A stretch of 22,446 nt of DNA from JAXGQD01 sp964574395 (GTDB taxonomy: Bacteria > Bacillota > Clostridia > Saccharofermentanales > Fastidiosipilaceae): positions 1-22,446 of the forward strand of contig CAZNNL010000033.1 of the NCBI GenBank assembly GCA_964574395.1, read 5' to 3'. A program made the translations under genes and the position numbers. Below the pieces are notes generated by a model. It was not told the DNA's origin. It worked only from the letters and a program-made list of their open reading frames with translations, and ran no database searches. This document shows positions 1 to 7,176 of this stretch, in pieces. Numbering within the stretch: position 1 is the first letter of the stretch; each line of letters starts with the position of its first letter.

Positions 1-3
1 CGA

Positions 4-190
4 TCAAAGTGGTCAATATTTGCGGTAAATCCAGGGGTGTACTGAAGTTAGCCAGGGATGCCATGGATTTAGTGGAGATTTTGACCACCCGACGGCTGTT
101 CGCTGCTCAAAGTGGTCAATATTTGCGGTAAATCCAGGGGTGTACTGAAGTTAGCCAGGGATGCCATGGATTTAGTGGAGATTTTGACCA
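4..190. repeat. Two identical 84-bp direct repeats
   Basis: Bases 4-87 and 107-190 are identical over 84 bp, with a period of 103 bp and a 19-bp spacer. Each unit is bounded by short inverted ends, GTGGTCAA near its left end and TTGACCA at its right end. Repeated TGGTCAA/TTGACCA boxes near termini are known from IS21-family and related insertion sequences, so the pair may be terminal sequence of such an element lying mostly outside the window. No transposase reading frame is present here, so that identity is inference. The perfect identity points to a recent duplication or gene conversion. Confidence 0.8.
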
Positions 191-387
191 TCCACTTTTA
201 GGGGTCGCGAACAAACTGCCAAAACTGTTCGTGTGGGGTTGACAGTCTGGGATAAAACAGGGATTCTTTGCAGAATTTTGAGTCAGCGATTGAAAATTGG
301 ACTACAAATGCAAAAGACTAATAAGCAGAAAAGACACACTAGAACAGGGTCAGAGATTCATACAAGAAGGAGAATTATCTGACTCTT
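191..387. other. Non-coding stretch downstream of the restriction gene
   Basis: No gene is supported here. A short hairpin (CGAACA at 210-215 pairing with TGTTCG at 228-233) is followed by AT-rich sequence. A short plus-strand open frame runs from about 232 to 380, but it matches nothing I recognise and has no ribosome binding site. No strong terminator for the restriction-modification operon is visible. The stretch probably separates mobile DNA on the left from the restriction-modification genes. Confidence 0.4.
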
Positions 388-1356
388 TTACCAAGGCTCA
401 ACTTGGGCATGGATGCTACCTGGTAGAGAAATTAAATTAACGTCGAATTTCAACGAGGGTTCAACTTCTGAGCTTGCGTTGTGAATTCTCATCGATACTG
501 CCCACCCTTCATCTAATACTATCTGAATAGTATTTTTAGACTCAGGCGCAAAATCAATATGATAAATACGCGATGGCAGTTTTAAGAGCGGAACAGTGAC
601 AATTGAGCGCTTCGTCCCAGAAGATCTATTCAGTGTTCCAGAAATATTTACTGCTTCTACACGAGTAACACAGTTTTTCTCATCTGCAATAACTTTATAA
701 AAATCATTTCGCCCAATCAAGTATTGAATTAATGCTCCAGGTACAGAAGAATTACTTTTGTATAAACGTTTTAATTCATCCATAAATGCTTGCAGCACAG
801 GTAGGTAATATTTATCTTCCTTATCTGGGATATTGGACCAGAGCGCTTTTTCATTGTTTTGTCTTCCTAATTCACGCATCTGTCTCAAACGTTGAAACAG
901 GGGGGTTATTTCCAAAAAATACTGTGAAGAACATGGAGTCCCAAACCAGCTAGTACCAAAGTCAATACTAGATGATAAACGACTGTGTTTAACTGCATGG
1001 TGGTTGTGCTTACAAGAAATTCCAATCTCCCAATTATTTGTTCGTCTAATGCATAACACATCTCTAACATCACCAACCTGCCCTTTAGCATCACCTTGAA
1101 TTGATAAGTATAATGGGTTGTCGTTCTGTGGGAATTCTAGCTGAGGCTCTAATCGCAAAAGGACTCTCGTAGCAGCTTGCGCAGCTCTTTCAAACTCATT
1201 TTGCACAAAAAAGTGTAGCGAATTATAATTACTCTCAGCTTGCATAGTAGACTTGCTCTCAAGAATATGAACAGTTTCGTTACCATGTAACGCATCATAG
1301 AGAGCTAACATACAAGCATACTCAAAGGCTTTACCATTAATATTTTGTTTTCCCAT
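388..1356 (-). CDS. HaeIII-type type II restriction endonuclease
   Basis: This is a 322-residue protein of the HaeIII restriction endonuclease family, predicted to cut DNA at GGCC. The N-terminal block (GKQNINGKAFEYA) and the central block are the family signature. The centre has GDVRDVL at about residues 95-101, then EIGISCKHNH at 110-119, then AVKHSRLS. These probably hold the PD-(D/E)XK nuclease centre, with an Asp of GDVRDV and Lys116 as metal and catalytic ligands. Length is normal for the family. The gene starts 3 bases after the stop of the methyltransferase, so the pair is almost certainly co-transcribed and translationally coupled, with methylase made first. The GGCC specificity rests on family membership and on the HaeIII-like partner, not on a test. 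Confidence 0.87.
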   Translation of the reverse strand: MGKQNINGKAFEYACMLALYDALHGNETVHILESKSTMQAESNYNSLHFFVQNEFERAAQAATRVLLRLEPQLEFPQNDNPLYLSIQGDAKGQVGDVRDVLCIRRTNNWEIGISCKHNHHAVKHSRLSSSIDFGTSWFGTPCSSQYFLEITPLFQRLRQMRELGRQNNEKALWSNIPDKEDKYYLPVLQAFMDELKRLYKSNSSVPGALIQYLIGRNDFYKVIADEKNCVTRVEAVNISGTLNRSSGTKRSIVTVPLLKLPSRIYHIDFAPESKNTIQIVLDEGWAVSMRIHNASSEVEPSLKFDVNLISLPGSIHAQVEPW

Positions 1357-1359
1357 TAT

Positions 1360-2313
1360 TTAACTTTCTGACTTTGAATCGTCTAAGTATAATCGTATGT
1401 GATTCGCCACATATTCAGCCAACTTTACAGGTACCGCATTGCCGATTTGTTTGTATTTACTGGTTAAATCCCCGAAAAAAAACATATCGTTTGGGAAGGT
1501 TTGTATGGCTGCCGCTTCTCTCCAACTTAACCTACGAGTTTCACCAGAATCGCCAAATTGCCATAGATCTTGAGAAATTCTTTTCATATCAGGAGAACCT
1601 GGGAAAAGGGGTACTTGCTTTGCCATAGCTGGGATTGTGTATGAAACTTCATTCCATCCACGTTTTCTGTTACGAGACATGTACCTAGACGAGTAAGGAG
1701 CATCACACACTTCGTATTCTTTCGTTGGTTCAAGCTCGTGGAATGCGTCTTTCAAGGTTACAATGTTTTCCCCGCTTGATAGTGGCAAAGAAAAAATCTC
1801 AATGTTAAGGTCTTTTCTAAATCCAACGATAATAACTCTTTCTCTATCTTGAGGTACTCCAAAGTTTTTAGCATTAACTAATTGGTAGAAAACATCATAA
1901 CCACATTCAGAAAAATCCTCATTTATTGCATCAATAATGAGCCCATTTCCCATGGTCAATAGTCCCTTAACATTTTCCCCTACAAAAACAGCAGGTTGGT
2001 TCTGCCGAACGAGCTTAACAAAATGTTTATATAAAGTATTCCTTGAATCATCAATCTTTCGCGGTCCACTTAGGCTAAATCCCTGACAAGGGAACCCACC
2101 TAAAATTACGTCGCTAATTGGAATTTCAGACATGTCAATCTTAGATATGTCTCCACAAACAACATTTGCATTGCTCCAGCCATTGTGAGTCTTACAAGCA
2201 TCTTCATCAAAATCGTTTGCCCAAATAGTTTTAAATCCAGCACGTTCAAAACCAAGATCAAGCCCACCTGCACCACAAAACAGGCTTATCATCGTAAACT
2301 CTTTCACAGGCAT
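1360..2313 (-). CDS. DNA (cytosine-5) methyltransferase, HaeIII-like
   Basis: This 317-residue C5-cytosine methyltransferase is the protective partner of the adjacent restriction enzyme. All core motifs are visible. Motif I is FCGAGGLDLGF at 12-22, and motif IV is GGFPCQGFS at 72-80 with catalytic Cys76. ENV (113-115) and QDRERV (155-160) follow, then motif IX RRLSWREAAAIQTFP (260-274) and motif X GNAVP (291-295). The target-recognition segment YMSRNRKRGWNEVSYTI (211-227) resembles M.HaeIII, which supports GGCC with the inner cytosine methylated. The start at 2313 has AAGGAG only 3 bases upstream. The next Met (residue 8) would match the usual family start but lies far from that site. There is no controller protein, so expression order probably relies on gene order. 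Confidence 0.93.
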   Translation of the reverse strand: MPVKEFTMISLFCGAGGLDLGFERAGFKTIWANDFDEDACKTHNGWSNANVVCGDISKIDMSEIPISDVILGGFPCQGFSLSGPRKIDDSRNTLYKHFVKLVRQNQPAVFVGENVKGLLTMGNGLIIDAINEDFSECGYDVFYQLVNAKNFGVPQDRERVIIVGFRKDLNIEIFSLPLSSGENIVTLKDAFHELEPTKEYEVCDAPYSSRYMSRNRKRGWNEVSYTIPAMAKQVPLFPGSPDMKRISQDLWQFGDSGETRRLSWREAAAIQTFPNDMFFFGDLTSKYKQIGNAVPVKLAEYVANHIRLYLDDSKSES

Positions 2314-2382
2314 CTACTCCTTTTCTTATTATTGTTTGCTAAGATACAAACTTGATTAACCTAGTTCAAATTTCTCTTAAAC

Positions 2383-2411
2383 ATTATGCCAAACATTTGT
2401 TTTTTATTCAA
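2383..2411 (-). promoter_or_regulatory. Predicted promoter of the restriction-modification operon
   Basis: Read on the minus strand, TTGAAT (2411-2406) is followed after 17 bases by CATAAT (2388-2383), each close to the sigma-A -35 and -10 boxes. Transcription would start near 2376, about 60 bases before the methyltransferase. The surrounding 2314-2456 gap is AT-rich and holds no other clear feature. Confidence 0.5.
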
Positions 2412-2456
2412 TATTTAAGCAAAGCAACTTATTTCAAAAAAATCACATCCATTAAA

Positions 2457-2993
2457 CTAAAGCTTATCAAATCCAGCTAGAATTTTCTTGATGGTGTTGA
2501 GGTTTCTTGAAGTGAGAATTGATTTGTACTTTTTGTTGCCAAGGGTTTTGCTGCCGAATTCGCTTAAGGTGTTGCCTTTTTTGACGATCCAGTGGAGGTC
2601 GTTGGTTTTGCCAAAGAGATTTTCTTTATCATCATGTTCAGAATCAAGGAAGCGTGGATACAGTTGTTCGTACAATGGTTGGTCGCAGAAAAGAATGTAG
2701 TGCGTGTAATCCGGAGTCTCGAAGTCCGACTCGTCTAGCAAGGCGTGCAATTCGGTTTGCGTGCGAACTAGGCAATCAATGGGTTTGGACATGAAGGTGG
2801 TAAGCGCAGCTGAAATTTCATCTTGAATTTTAGTCTTTGAATTATCGCTCTTAATCAAAAGATTGCCGGAAGCGAGTATGGTCATTGCATTTATGTAGCC
2901 CAGCTCTGCAGCAAGCCTCTGTAAATCTGCCATTTTCAAACTTAAGCCGCCGGTGTTTATTCCTCGTAGGAGCACAACATAATTTTCAGCCAT
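2457..2993 (-). CDS. DUF1697 family protein
   Basis: This 178-residue protein has the DUF1697 pattern: an N-terminal YVVLLRGINTGG, then LQRLAAELGY, then ASGNLLI at about 40-46, and a conserved C-terminal LTSRNLNTIKKI. The family's biochemical role is not known. The frame stays open upstream to 3164, but that extension runs through the cupin gene in another phase. The ATG at 2993 has AAAGG 6 bases upstream and begins exactly where family members begin, so it is chosen. Its ribosome binding site overlaps the last codons of the cupin gene, which makes it the last gene of a four-gene operon. Confidence 0.87.
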   Translation of the reverse strand: MAENYVVLLRGINTGGLSLKMADLQRLAAELGYINAMTILASGNLLIKSDNSKTKIQDEISAALTTFMSKPIDCLVRTQTELHALLDESDFETPDYTHYILFCDQPLYEQLYPRFLDSEHDDKENLFGKTNDLHWIVKKGNTLSEFGSKTLGNKKYKSILTSRNLNTIKKILAGFDKL

Positions 2994-2997
2994 ATGT

Positions 2998-3351
2998 TTA
3001 CCTTTCGTCGCTATATGGAATCTTCTTGTTATCTGTACTTGGATTAGATGAAAAGACACAGAGCCAGACGCAACGTTTACTTGTGTAAACAACTTGGTGT
3101 AATTGATGTGACGGAATCCATAGGGAGTCGCCTTTTGCCAAAAGCACCTCTCGCTCCTCCTCACCGAATATCTTTATTTTCGCCTCGCCTTCGAATAGAA
3201 CAACCCATTCATTTTCGTCTTGGTCATAAATTTCAGAGGTCTGACCATTCGACAAAATGCGTTCTATCCTCAGTCCAGCTGCAGGCTTACCTAGCAATTC
3301 GGTGACAAGTTCAGCATCTGTATCAAAGTCTAAACCTTCAAAGATGTTCAT
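2998..3351 (-). CDS. Small single-domain cupin protein
   Basis: This 117-residue protein contains one cupin barrel. The strand pattern runs RIERILSNG, then IYDQDENEWVVLFEGEAKI at about 41-59, then LLAKGDSLWIPSHQLHQV at about 70-87. In classical cupins the first motif carries HxH. Here the equivalent is YDQDENEW, as in a known branch of small bacterial cupins, while the second motif keeps histidines (SHQLH). Metal binding is therefore possible but not assured. The start overlaps the stop of the upstream DUF6054 gene by the ATGA arrangement. Function is unknown; such cupins are often small-molecule or sugar binding proteins. Confidence 0.85.
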   Translation of the reverse strand: MNIFEGLDFDTDAELVTELLGKPAAGLRIERILSNGQTSEIYDQDENEWVVLFEGEAKIKIFGEEEREVLLAKGDSLWIPSHQLHQVVYTSKRCVWLCVFSSNPSTDNKKIPYSDER

Positions 3352-3701
3352 GGTCTAGGTCCATTGCGAGCATAATCTTCTACCGCAGAACTCAAGGTTT
3401 CTAAAAAACTGGCTTCGCCAAAGGTATTAATTTTAAAAAACACTGCTTGGCTCCCACCCGAAGCTATCGCCACAAGAAACAACTCATTACCATGTCCAAC
3501 CAAGGTAAAACTGAGGCTCGCCCGATTTCCTCCGAGCATGCTGTAACGCTCGTACACGCGAACAGCCACACGACTGCCTTGTACTTCCACATCACTGCTG
3601 CCTTCAATGCTCGCCGACGCACTTTTACTCAACACGGCATTCTCACAAAGTCTTAGAACAGTATCAAAATTTCCGCGCAGAAACTTCTCGTATTTTGCCA
3701 T
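3348..3701 (-). CDS. DUF6054 family protein
   Basis: This 117-residue cytosolic protein has no signal peptide or membrane span. It shows the run of features I associate with DUF6054: an MAKYEKFLRGNFD start, RVAVRVYERYSMLGGNRASL in the middle, and SGGSQAVFFKINTFGE followed by FL.TL near the end. No enzyme motif is visible and no function is established. It lies 32 bases after the DUF1801 gene and overlaps the cupin start by ATGA, so it belongs to the same operon. The start codon sits on the over-represented word TGGCAAAA discussed in the findings. Confidence 0.78.
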   Translation of the reverse strand: MAKYEKFLRGNFDTVLRLCENAVLSKSASASIEGSSDVEVQGSRVAVRVYERYSMLGGNRASLSFTLVGHGNELFLVAIASGGSQAVFFKINTFGEASFLETLSSAVEDYARNGPRP

Positions 3702-3733
3702 AGTATAGCTCCTCTAAATTGCCTTCCCAAACA

Positions 3734-4099
3734 TTAATCAGGATATTTCTTATCAATCTTCGACCAGTTCAACTGCAAGTTGAAACGCACGATATCCTGA
3801 ATTAATTCCTTGTCCGTCTCTCGTTCATATGGTATTTGAAAAGCACCTTTACTGCTCTTATAGGATTTTAAGCGTTCGGCAAAACCCTCCATCGCAGCCA
3901 CTCCGGGATAAATTCCCACATGCTTCTTATGCGCCGCAAAGTGTATTTGATTTACCCTTTTCCTAAAGGTTGGCATCCCCCACGCAATTTTCTGCTCAAA
4001 GCTAGGCTCAACTTCCATAATCATCTGCTGCAAATCTCGCAACTTTTCTTGAATTTCTGCACGTTGTTCTTCTATGTATAAATCAATTGGGTTACTCAT
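3734..4099 (-). CDS. DUF1801 (YdhG-like) protein
   Basis: This 121-residue member of the DUF1801 family is the first gene of the four-gene minus-strand operon. Visible family features are the helical N-terminus (IDLYIEEQRAEIQEKLRDL), the EQKIAWGMPTFRK segment at about 35-47, HFAAHKKHVGIYPG at about 53-66, and a C-terminal basic helix. The B. subtilis relative YdhG has been proposed to act as a frataxin-like iron chaperone; whether that holds here is not shown by the sequence. AGGAGT lies 6 bases before the ATG. Confidence 0.87.
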   Translation of the reverse strand: MSNPIDLYIEEQRAEIQEKLRDLQQMIMEVEPSFEQKIAWGMPTFRKRVNQIHFAAHKKHVGIYPGVAAMEGFAERLKSYKSSKGAFQIPYERETDKELIQDIVRFNLQLNWSKIDKKYPD

Positions 4100-4201
4100 A
4101 ATTCACTCCTGTATTTATCGACCGGCTATCTAAACCTACGCATATTTTAACACTTTGATGGCATCATAAAACTTAGGGGAGTTTGGCTAAAGCTAGTATT
4201 A

Positions 4202-4411
4202 TTGGCAAAAAAACAACCTGTATCCCACATGCAGCCAATAAAGTCTTATTTCCGACGATTTTTCGTCAAAAAAGCAGCTTGTGCGACGATTTCAGGCTCC
4301 GAGAGGGCGCTATGAACCTTATTTCTTCGCACAAGCTGATTTATTGTCAATTTTTTACCATGTTTCGGCTTCAAACGCCTCGGTGCGGCGTACAAGCTGC
4401 TTTTTTGCCAA
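4202..4411. repeat. Nested palindromic element, copy A
   Basis: A 210-bp intergenic element fills most of the gene-free stretch 4100-4445. It contains four versions of one ~23-bp unit, two in each orientation. The outer arms (4202-4222 and 4391-4411) begin and end with TTGGCAAAA/TTTTGCCAA. The inner arms (4265-4286 and 4327-4350) carry GTCAAAAAAGCAGCTTGTGCG-like sequence and its complement. A small GACGA/TCGTC hairpin lies between the left arms. It sits 35 bases after the end of cadA and 103 bases before the start of the DUF1801 gene, both minus strand, and could act as a terminator. A second copy with the same layout is at 21178-21376. Open frames crossing this region are by-products of the repeat. 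Confidence 0.85.
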
Positions 4412-4445
4412 ATTTATTGGAAAAATTCAAAACCTCCGACCAAAC

Positions 4446-6356
4446 TCACCTTGCCCTAAAAGAATTCAGTACAGCCAAGAAAGTCACGCCAACATCGGCG
4501 AAAACTGCGGCCCATAGGGAGGCATAGCCAAGAGTGCTGAGAATCAAAACCAAAACTTTGACGCCAATGGCGAAGTACATGTTTTGGTTAGCGATGCGGA
4601 GGGTTTTGCGCGCTATTTGCATGGCGGCGACTATCTTTGAAGGTTCGTCGGTCATGATGACAATGTCAGCGGCTTCGATTGCGGCGTCAGTACCTAAAGC
4701 ACCCATCGCAATGCCAATGTCGGCACGCGCTAAAACAGGTGCATCGTTCATCCCATCGCCCACAAAAGCTAATTTTCTACGTTCACTGGCAGGCCTAAGC
4801 AAGGCCTCTACTTTAGCAACCTTTTCTCCTGGCAAAAGCCCCGCATAATACGAATCAATATCCACATGCTTCGCTACACTTGCCGCGGCAGCCTCTGAGT
4901 CACCCGTCAGCATAATGATGCGTTTGACGTTTTCCGCTCGCAAACTTCGCACCGCGGCAACAGCATCTTTCTTAAGTTGATCTGCGATTAGAATATAGCC
5001 AAGGTACGTTCCATCTTGCGCAAGATGGACCAGCGTTCCGGTGACCTCAGGCTCTTGCATCTCTATGCCGCGCTCTCGCATAAGCTTTACGTTGCCGACA
5101 ATAACTAGTCGCCCATCAACCTTGGCTAAAACCCCATAACCAGCGCGTTCTTGCACTTCTGTAACTCTATCCAAATCCAGAGACCGCGCCAAAGCGCGCT
5201 GCAAAGACAAGGATATCGGGTGATTGGACGCGCTCTCTGCATGCGCCGCCAAATCCAGCAATTCTTCGCTAGAACCCACAGCCGCCACAATCTTCTGGAC
5301 CTCAAAACTGCCTTCGGTCAAGGTTCCAGTTTTGTCAAACACGATAGTGTCCGTTTGCGCCAAGGTTTCCAAGTAGTTGCTGCCCTTGACCAAAATGCCG
5401 CGTCTTGATGCAGCACCAACCCCACTGAAAAAACTGAGCGGCACAGATATCACCAAAGCGCAGGGGCACGAAACAACCAAGAAGGCCAAGGCGCGATAAA
5501 GCCACACATGCCAAGCAGCAGAAAACAGTAAAGGTGGGACGATAGCCAATAAAAGCGCTAATAAAACCACAATCGGTGTATAGACCCGTGCGAATCGGGT
5601 AATAAACTGCTCAGATTTAGATTTCTTGCTGCTCGCGTTTTCCACGAGATCAAGGATTTTAGAAACGGTGGATTCTTCGAAAGGCTTGCTTACTTTTGCG
5701 AATAGTACCCCGCTTAAATTAATGCAGCCACTCAAAATTTCATCTTCCGGACCGACCTCTTTCGGCAGCGACTCCCCCGTCAGGGCCGACGTATCCAGCA
5801 TCGAATGACCACTGATAATACGCCCATCTAGCGGAATGCGTTCACCCGCTTTGATCTGCATCACCGCGCCAACTTCCACGTCAAAAGCGTCAACTTGCAG
5901 CACACGTCCATCTTCGCCTTTAATATTGGCAAAATCAGGCCGAATATCCATCAACTCTGCAATCGAACGACGCGACTGATCCACGGCATAATCCTGGAAA
6001 AACTCCCCTATTTGGTAGAAAATCATCACCGCCAGCCCTTCTGAGTACTCTCCTATATAGAAAGCGCCCAAACTGGCTATCGTCATGAGAAAATTTTCAT
6101 CCAAAAATTGACCATTAAAAATATTGCGCACAGCACGCCACACTACGTCATAACTCGCTATGGCGTAAGTAAGAAAAACAAGCATCAAACGTAAAAGCCA
6201 AAAACGTGGCATAGCCGTCGTTATGGCTTGTGTTGGTGAATGGCTACTTGGCAGAACCAAAATAACAAGGAATAAAACAAGAGAAACTGCAATCCTCAAG
6301 AGACGGATTCGCATGTTTTTGCTCAGTGATTGAACGGTCTCTAACGGACTTTTCAT
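4446..6356 (-). CDS. cadA: Heavy-metal P1B-type ATPase (Cd/Zn/Pb efflux)
   Basis: This 636-residue membrane pump exports Cd2+, Zn2+ or Pb2+ at the expense of ATP. The motifs are complete: TGES at 193-196 (actuator), CPC at 297-299 in the membrane, DKTGT at 341-345 with phosphorylated Asp341, the HP pair at 379-380, and GDGMNDAP at 533-540. Lys600 and Asp621 in the last two membrane helices match the Lys and Asp that mark Zn/Cd-type pumps such as ZntA. Helices precede residue 110 and frame the CPC. There is no N-terminal metal-binding domain; that domain is encoded separately just upstream, with an ATGA overlap. The gene is the third and last of the operon and is followed by palindromic element A. 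Confidence 0.95.
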   Translation of the reverse strand: MKSPLETVQSLSKNMRIRLLRIAVSLVLFLVILVLPSSHSPTQAITTAMPRFWLLRLMLVFLTYAIASYDVVWRAVRNIFNGQFLDENFLMTIASLGAFYIGEYSEGLAVMIFYQIGEFFQDYAVDQSRRSIAELMDIRPDFANIKGEDGRVLQVDAFDVEVGAVMQIKAGERIPLDGRIISGHSMLDTSALTGESLPKEVGPEDEILSGCINLSGVLFAKVSKPFEESTVSKILDLVENASSKKSKSEQFITRFARVYTPIVVLLALLLAIVPPLLFSAAWHVWLYRALAFLVVSCPCALVISVPLSFFSGVGAASRRGILVKGSNYLETLAQTDTIVFDKTGTLTEGSFEVQKIVAAVGSSEELLDLAAHAESASNHPISLSLQRALARSLDLDRVTEVQERAGYGVLAKVDGRLVIVGNVKLMRERGIEMQEPEVTGTLVHLAQDGTYLGYILIADQLKKDAVAAVRSLRAENVKRIIMLTGDSEAAAASVAKHVDIDSYYAGLLPGEKVAKVEALLRPASERRKLAFVGDGMNDAPVLARADIGIAMGALGTDAAIEAADIVIMTDEPSKIVAAMQIARKTLRIANQNMYFAIGVKVLVLILSTLGYASLWAAVFADVGVTFLAVLNSFRAR

Positions 6357-6574
6357 GCACGTTTCATCTCCGTATCTGGCTCTATTTTACGGACAATTTT
6401 TTCTGCTGCTTCTACAATTGTAGGCATTTTACTTTCGTCCGCGGCAATGACTAGTTTGGTTGTAATAAAATTTACAGAAACACTTTCAACGCCGTCCAAT
6501 TTAGCAATCGCATGTTCCATTTTCGCAGCACATGCTGCACATCCCAAACCTCTTAATCGAAAATTTCTCGTCAT
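6353..6574 (-). CDS. Free-standing heavy-metal-associated (HMA) domain protein
   Basis: This 73-residue soluble ferredoxin-fold protein carries the metal-binding motif GLGCAACAAKME at about 9-20 (CxxC), followed by the beta-alpha-beta pattern DGVESVSVNFITTKLVI typical of CopZ-like and ATPase N-terminal domains. It is wedged between the regulator and the ATPase, with ATGA overlaps at both ends. This implies equimolar translation, and that the protein delivers metal to the pump, or regulates it, in place of the domain the pump lacks. Whether it binds Zn, Cd or Cu cannot be read from the motif alone; the operon context favours Zn/Cd/Pb. Confidence 0.92.
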   Translation of the reverse strand: MTRNFRLRGLGCAACAAKMEHAIAKLDGVESVSVNFITTKLVIAADESKMPTIVEAAEKIVRKIEPDTEMKRA

Positions 6575-6966
6575 ACTATTACCTCACTAACGTGTTCAAT
6601 GCCCATTTCAAATATGATGCGCACGTGTTCGTCTTTCAATGTGTAATACACCACTTTTCCATCACGGCGACTTTTTACAAAATTTGCTTCCCGCAAAGTT
6701 TTTAGTTGGTGGGAAATCGCAGATTTTGTCATGTTCAAAAGCACGGCCAAATCACAAACGCACATCTCGCTTTTATCAAGAGCAGCAACTATGCGCATGC
6801 GTGTAGGATCGCCCAGCACTTTAAAAAAACTAGCATTTTGATGCAGGAGCTCTTTTTCGTGCATCTTGTCTCGCACATCTTCTACGACATCTGCATGAAT
6901 CATTTCACAATCGCAGACATCAAGGACGAAATTGCTCGTTTTATTAACTTTATTTTCTACCATCAT
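6571..6966 (-). CDS. cadC: CadC/SmtB-type ArsR-family metal-responsive repressor
   Basis: This winged-helix repressor of about 131 residues releases DNA when metal binds. The VCDCEMIH segment near the N-terminus and MCVCDLA on the third helix supply the cysteines of the CadC Cd/Pb/Zn site. SAISHQLKTLREANFVKSRRDGKVVYYTL is the recognition helix and wing. A longer frame opens with TTG at 7002, but that codon lies inside an operator-like palindrome with no ribosome binding site. The ATG pair at 6966 and 6963 has AAGGGG just upstream, and 6963 has the better spacing. The gene heads the operon and overlaps the HMA gene by ATGA. Confidence 0.9.
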   Translation of the reverse strand: MMVENKVNKTSNFVLDVCDCEMIHADVVEDVRDKMHEKELLHQNASFFKVLGDPTRMRIVAALDKSEMCVCDLAVLLNMTKSAISHQLKTLREANFVKSRRDGKVVYYTLKDEHVRIIFEMGIEHVSEVIV

Positions 6967-6986
6967 TTCCCCTTGCACCACATCGG

Positions 6987-7043
6987 TTGAGCAAGCACTC
7001 AACTGTTTTCTATATGATAATTGAGCAGTCGCTCAATTGTCAA
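6987..7043 (-). promoter_or_regulatory. cad operon promoter with two CadC-like operators
   Basis: On the minus strand TTGACA (7043-7038) and TATCAT (7019-7014) are 18 bases apart. The spacer is almost filled by a palindrome, TTGAGCAGTCGCTCAA on the plus strand (7021-7036), of the form bound by SmtB/CadC regulators. A second, weaker palindrome, TTGAGCAAGCACTCAA, lies at 6987-7002 between the promoter and the gene. The two centres are 34 bp apart, about three helical turns. Repressor on the first site would block polymerase directly. Confidence 0.8.
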
Positions 7044-7176
7044 TCATGAATAGTCTATGACTTTTGGGCAGGCTATTTTACAAGCTTGTGTCATTTTGCC
7101 AATATCAAAGTAATAAATTTGCGTATGGCAAACGCACCCTCTAAACTTAACGCTAAGACTGAAAGCGGAGGTTTAC

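Noticed and set aside
4..190. CRISPR array
   Set aside because: There are only two units, 84 bp long with one 19-bp spacer, and no cas genes.
232..380. Short plus-strand open frame left of the restriction gene
   Set aside because: It has no ribosome binding site, no recognisable similarity and low length; it could at most be a transposon remnant.
2457..3164. Longer start for the DUF1697 gene
   Set aside because: The extra 57 residues overlap the cupin gene in another phase; the ATG at 2993 has a ribosome binding site and the family start.
4183..4527. Plus-strand open frame of 114 codons through the intergenic gap
   Set aside because: It runs through palindromic element A and then antisense into cadA, with no ribosome binding site and no protein-like pattern.
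6967..7002. TTG start of cadC
   Set aside because: It lies inside an operator-like palindrome and has no ribosome binding site, while ATGs at 6966/6963 follow AAGGGG.
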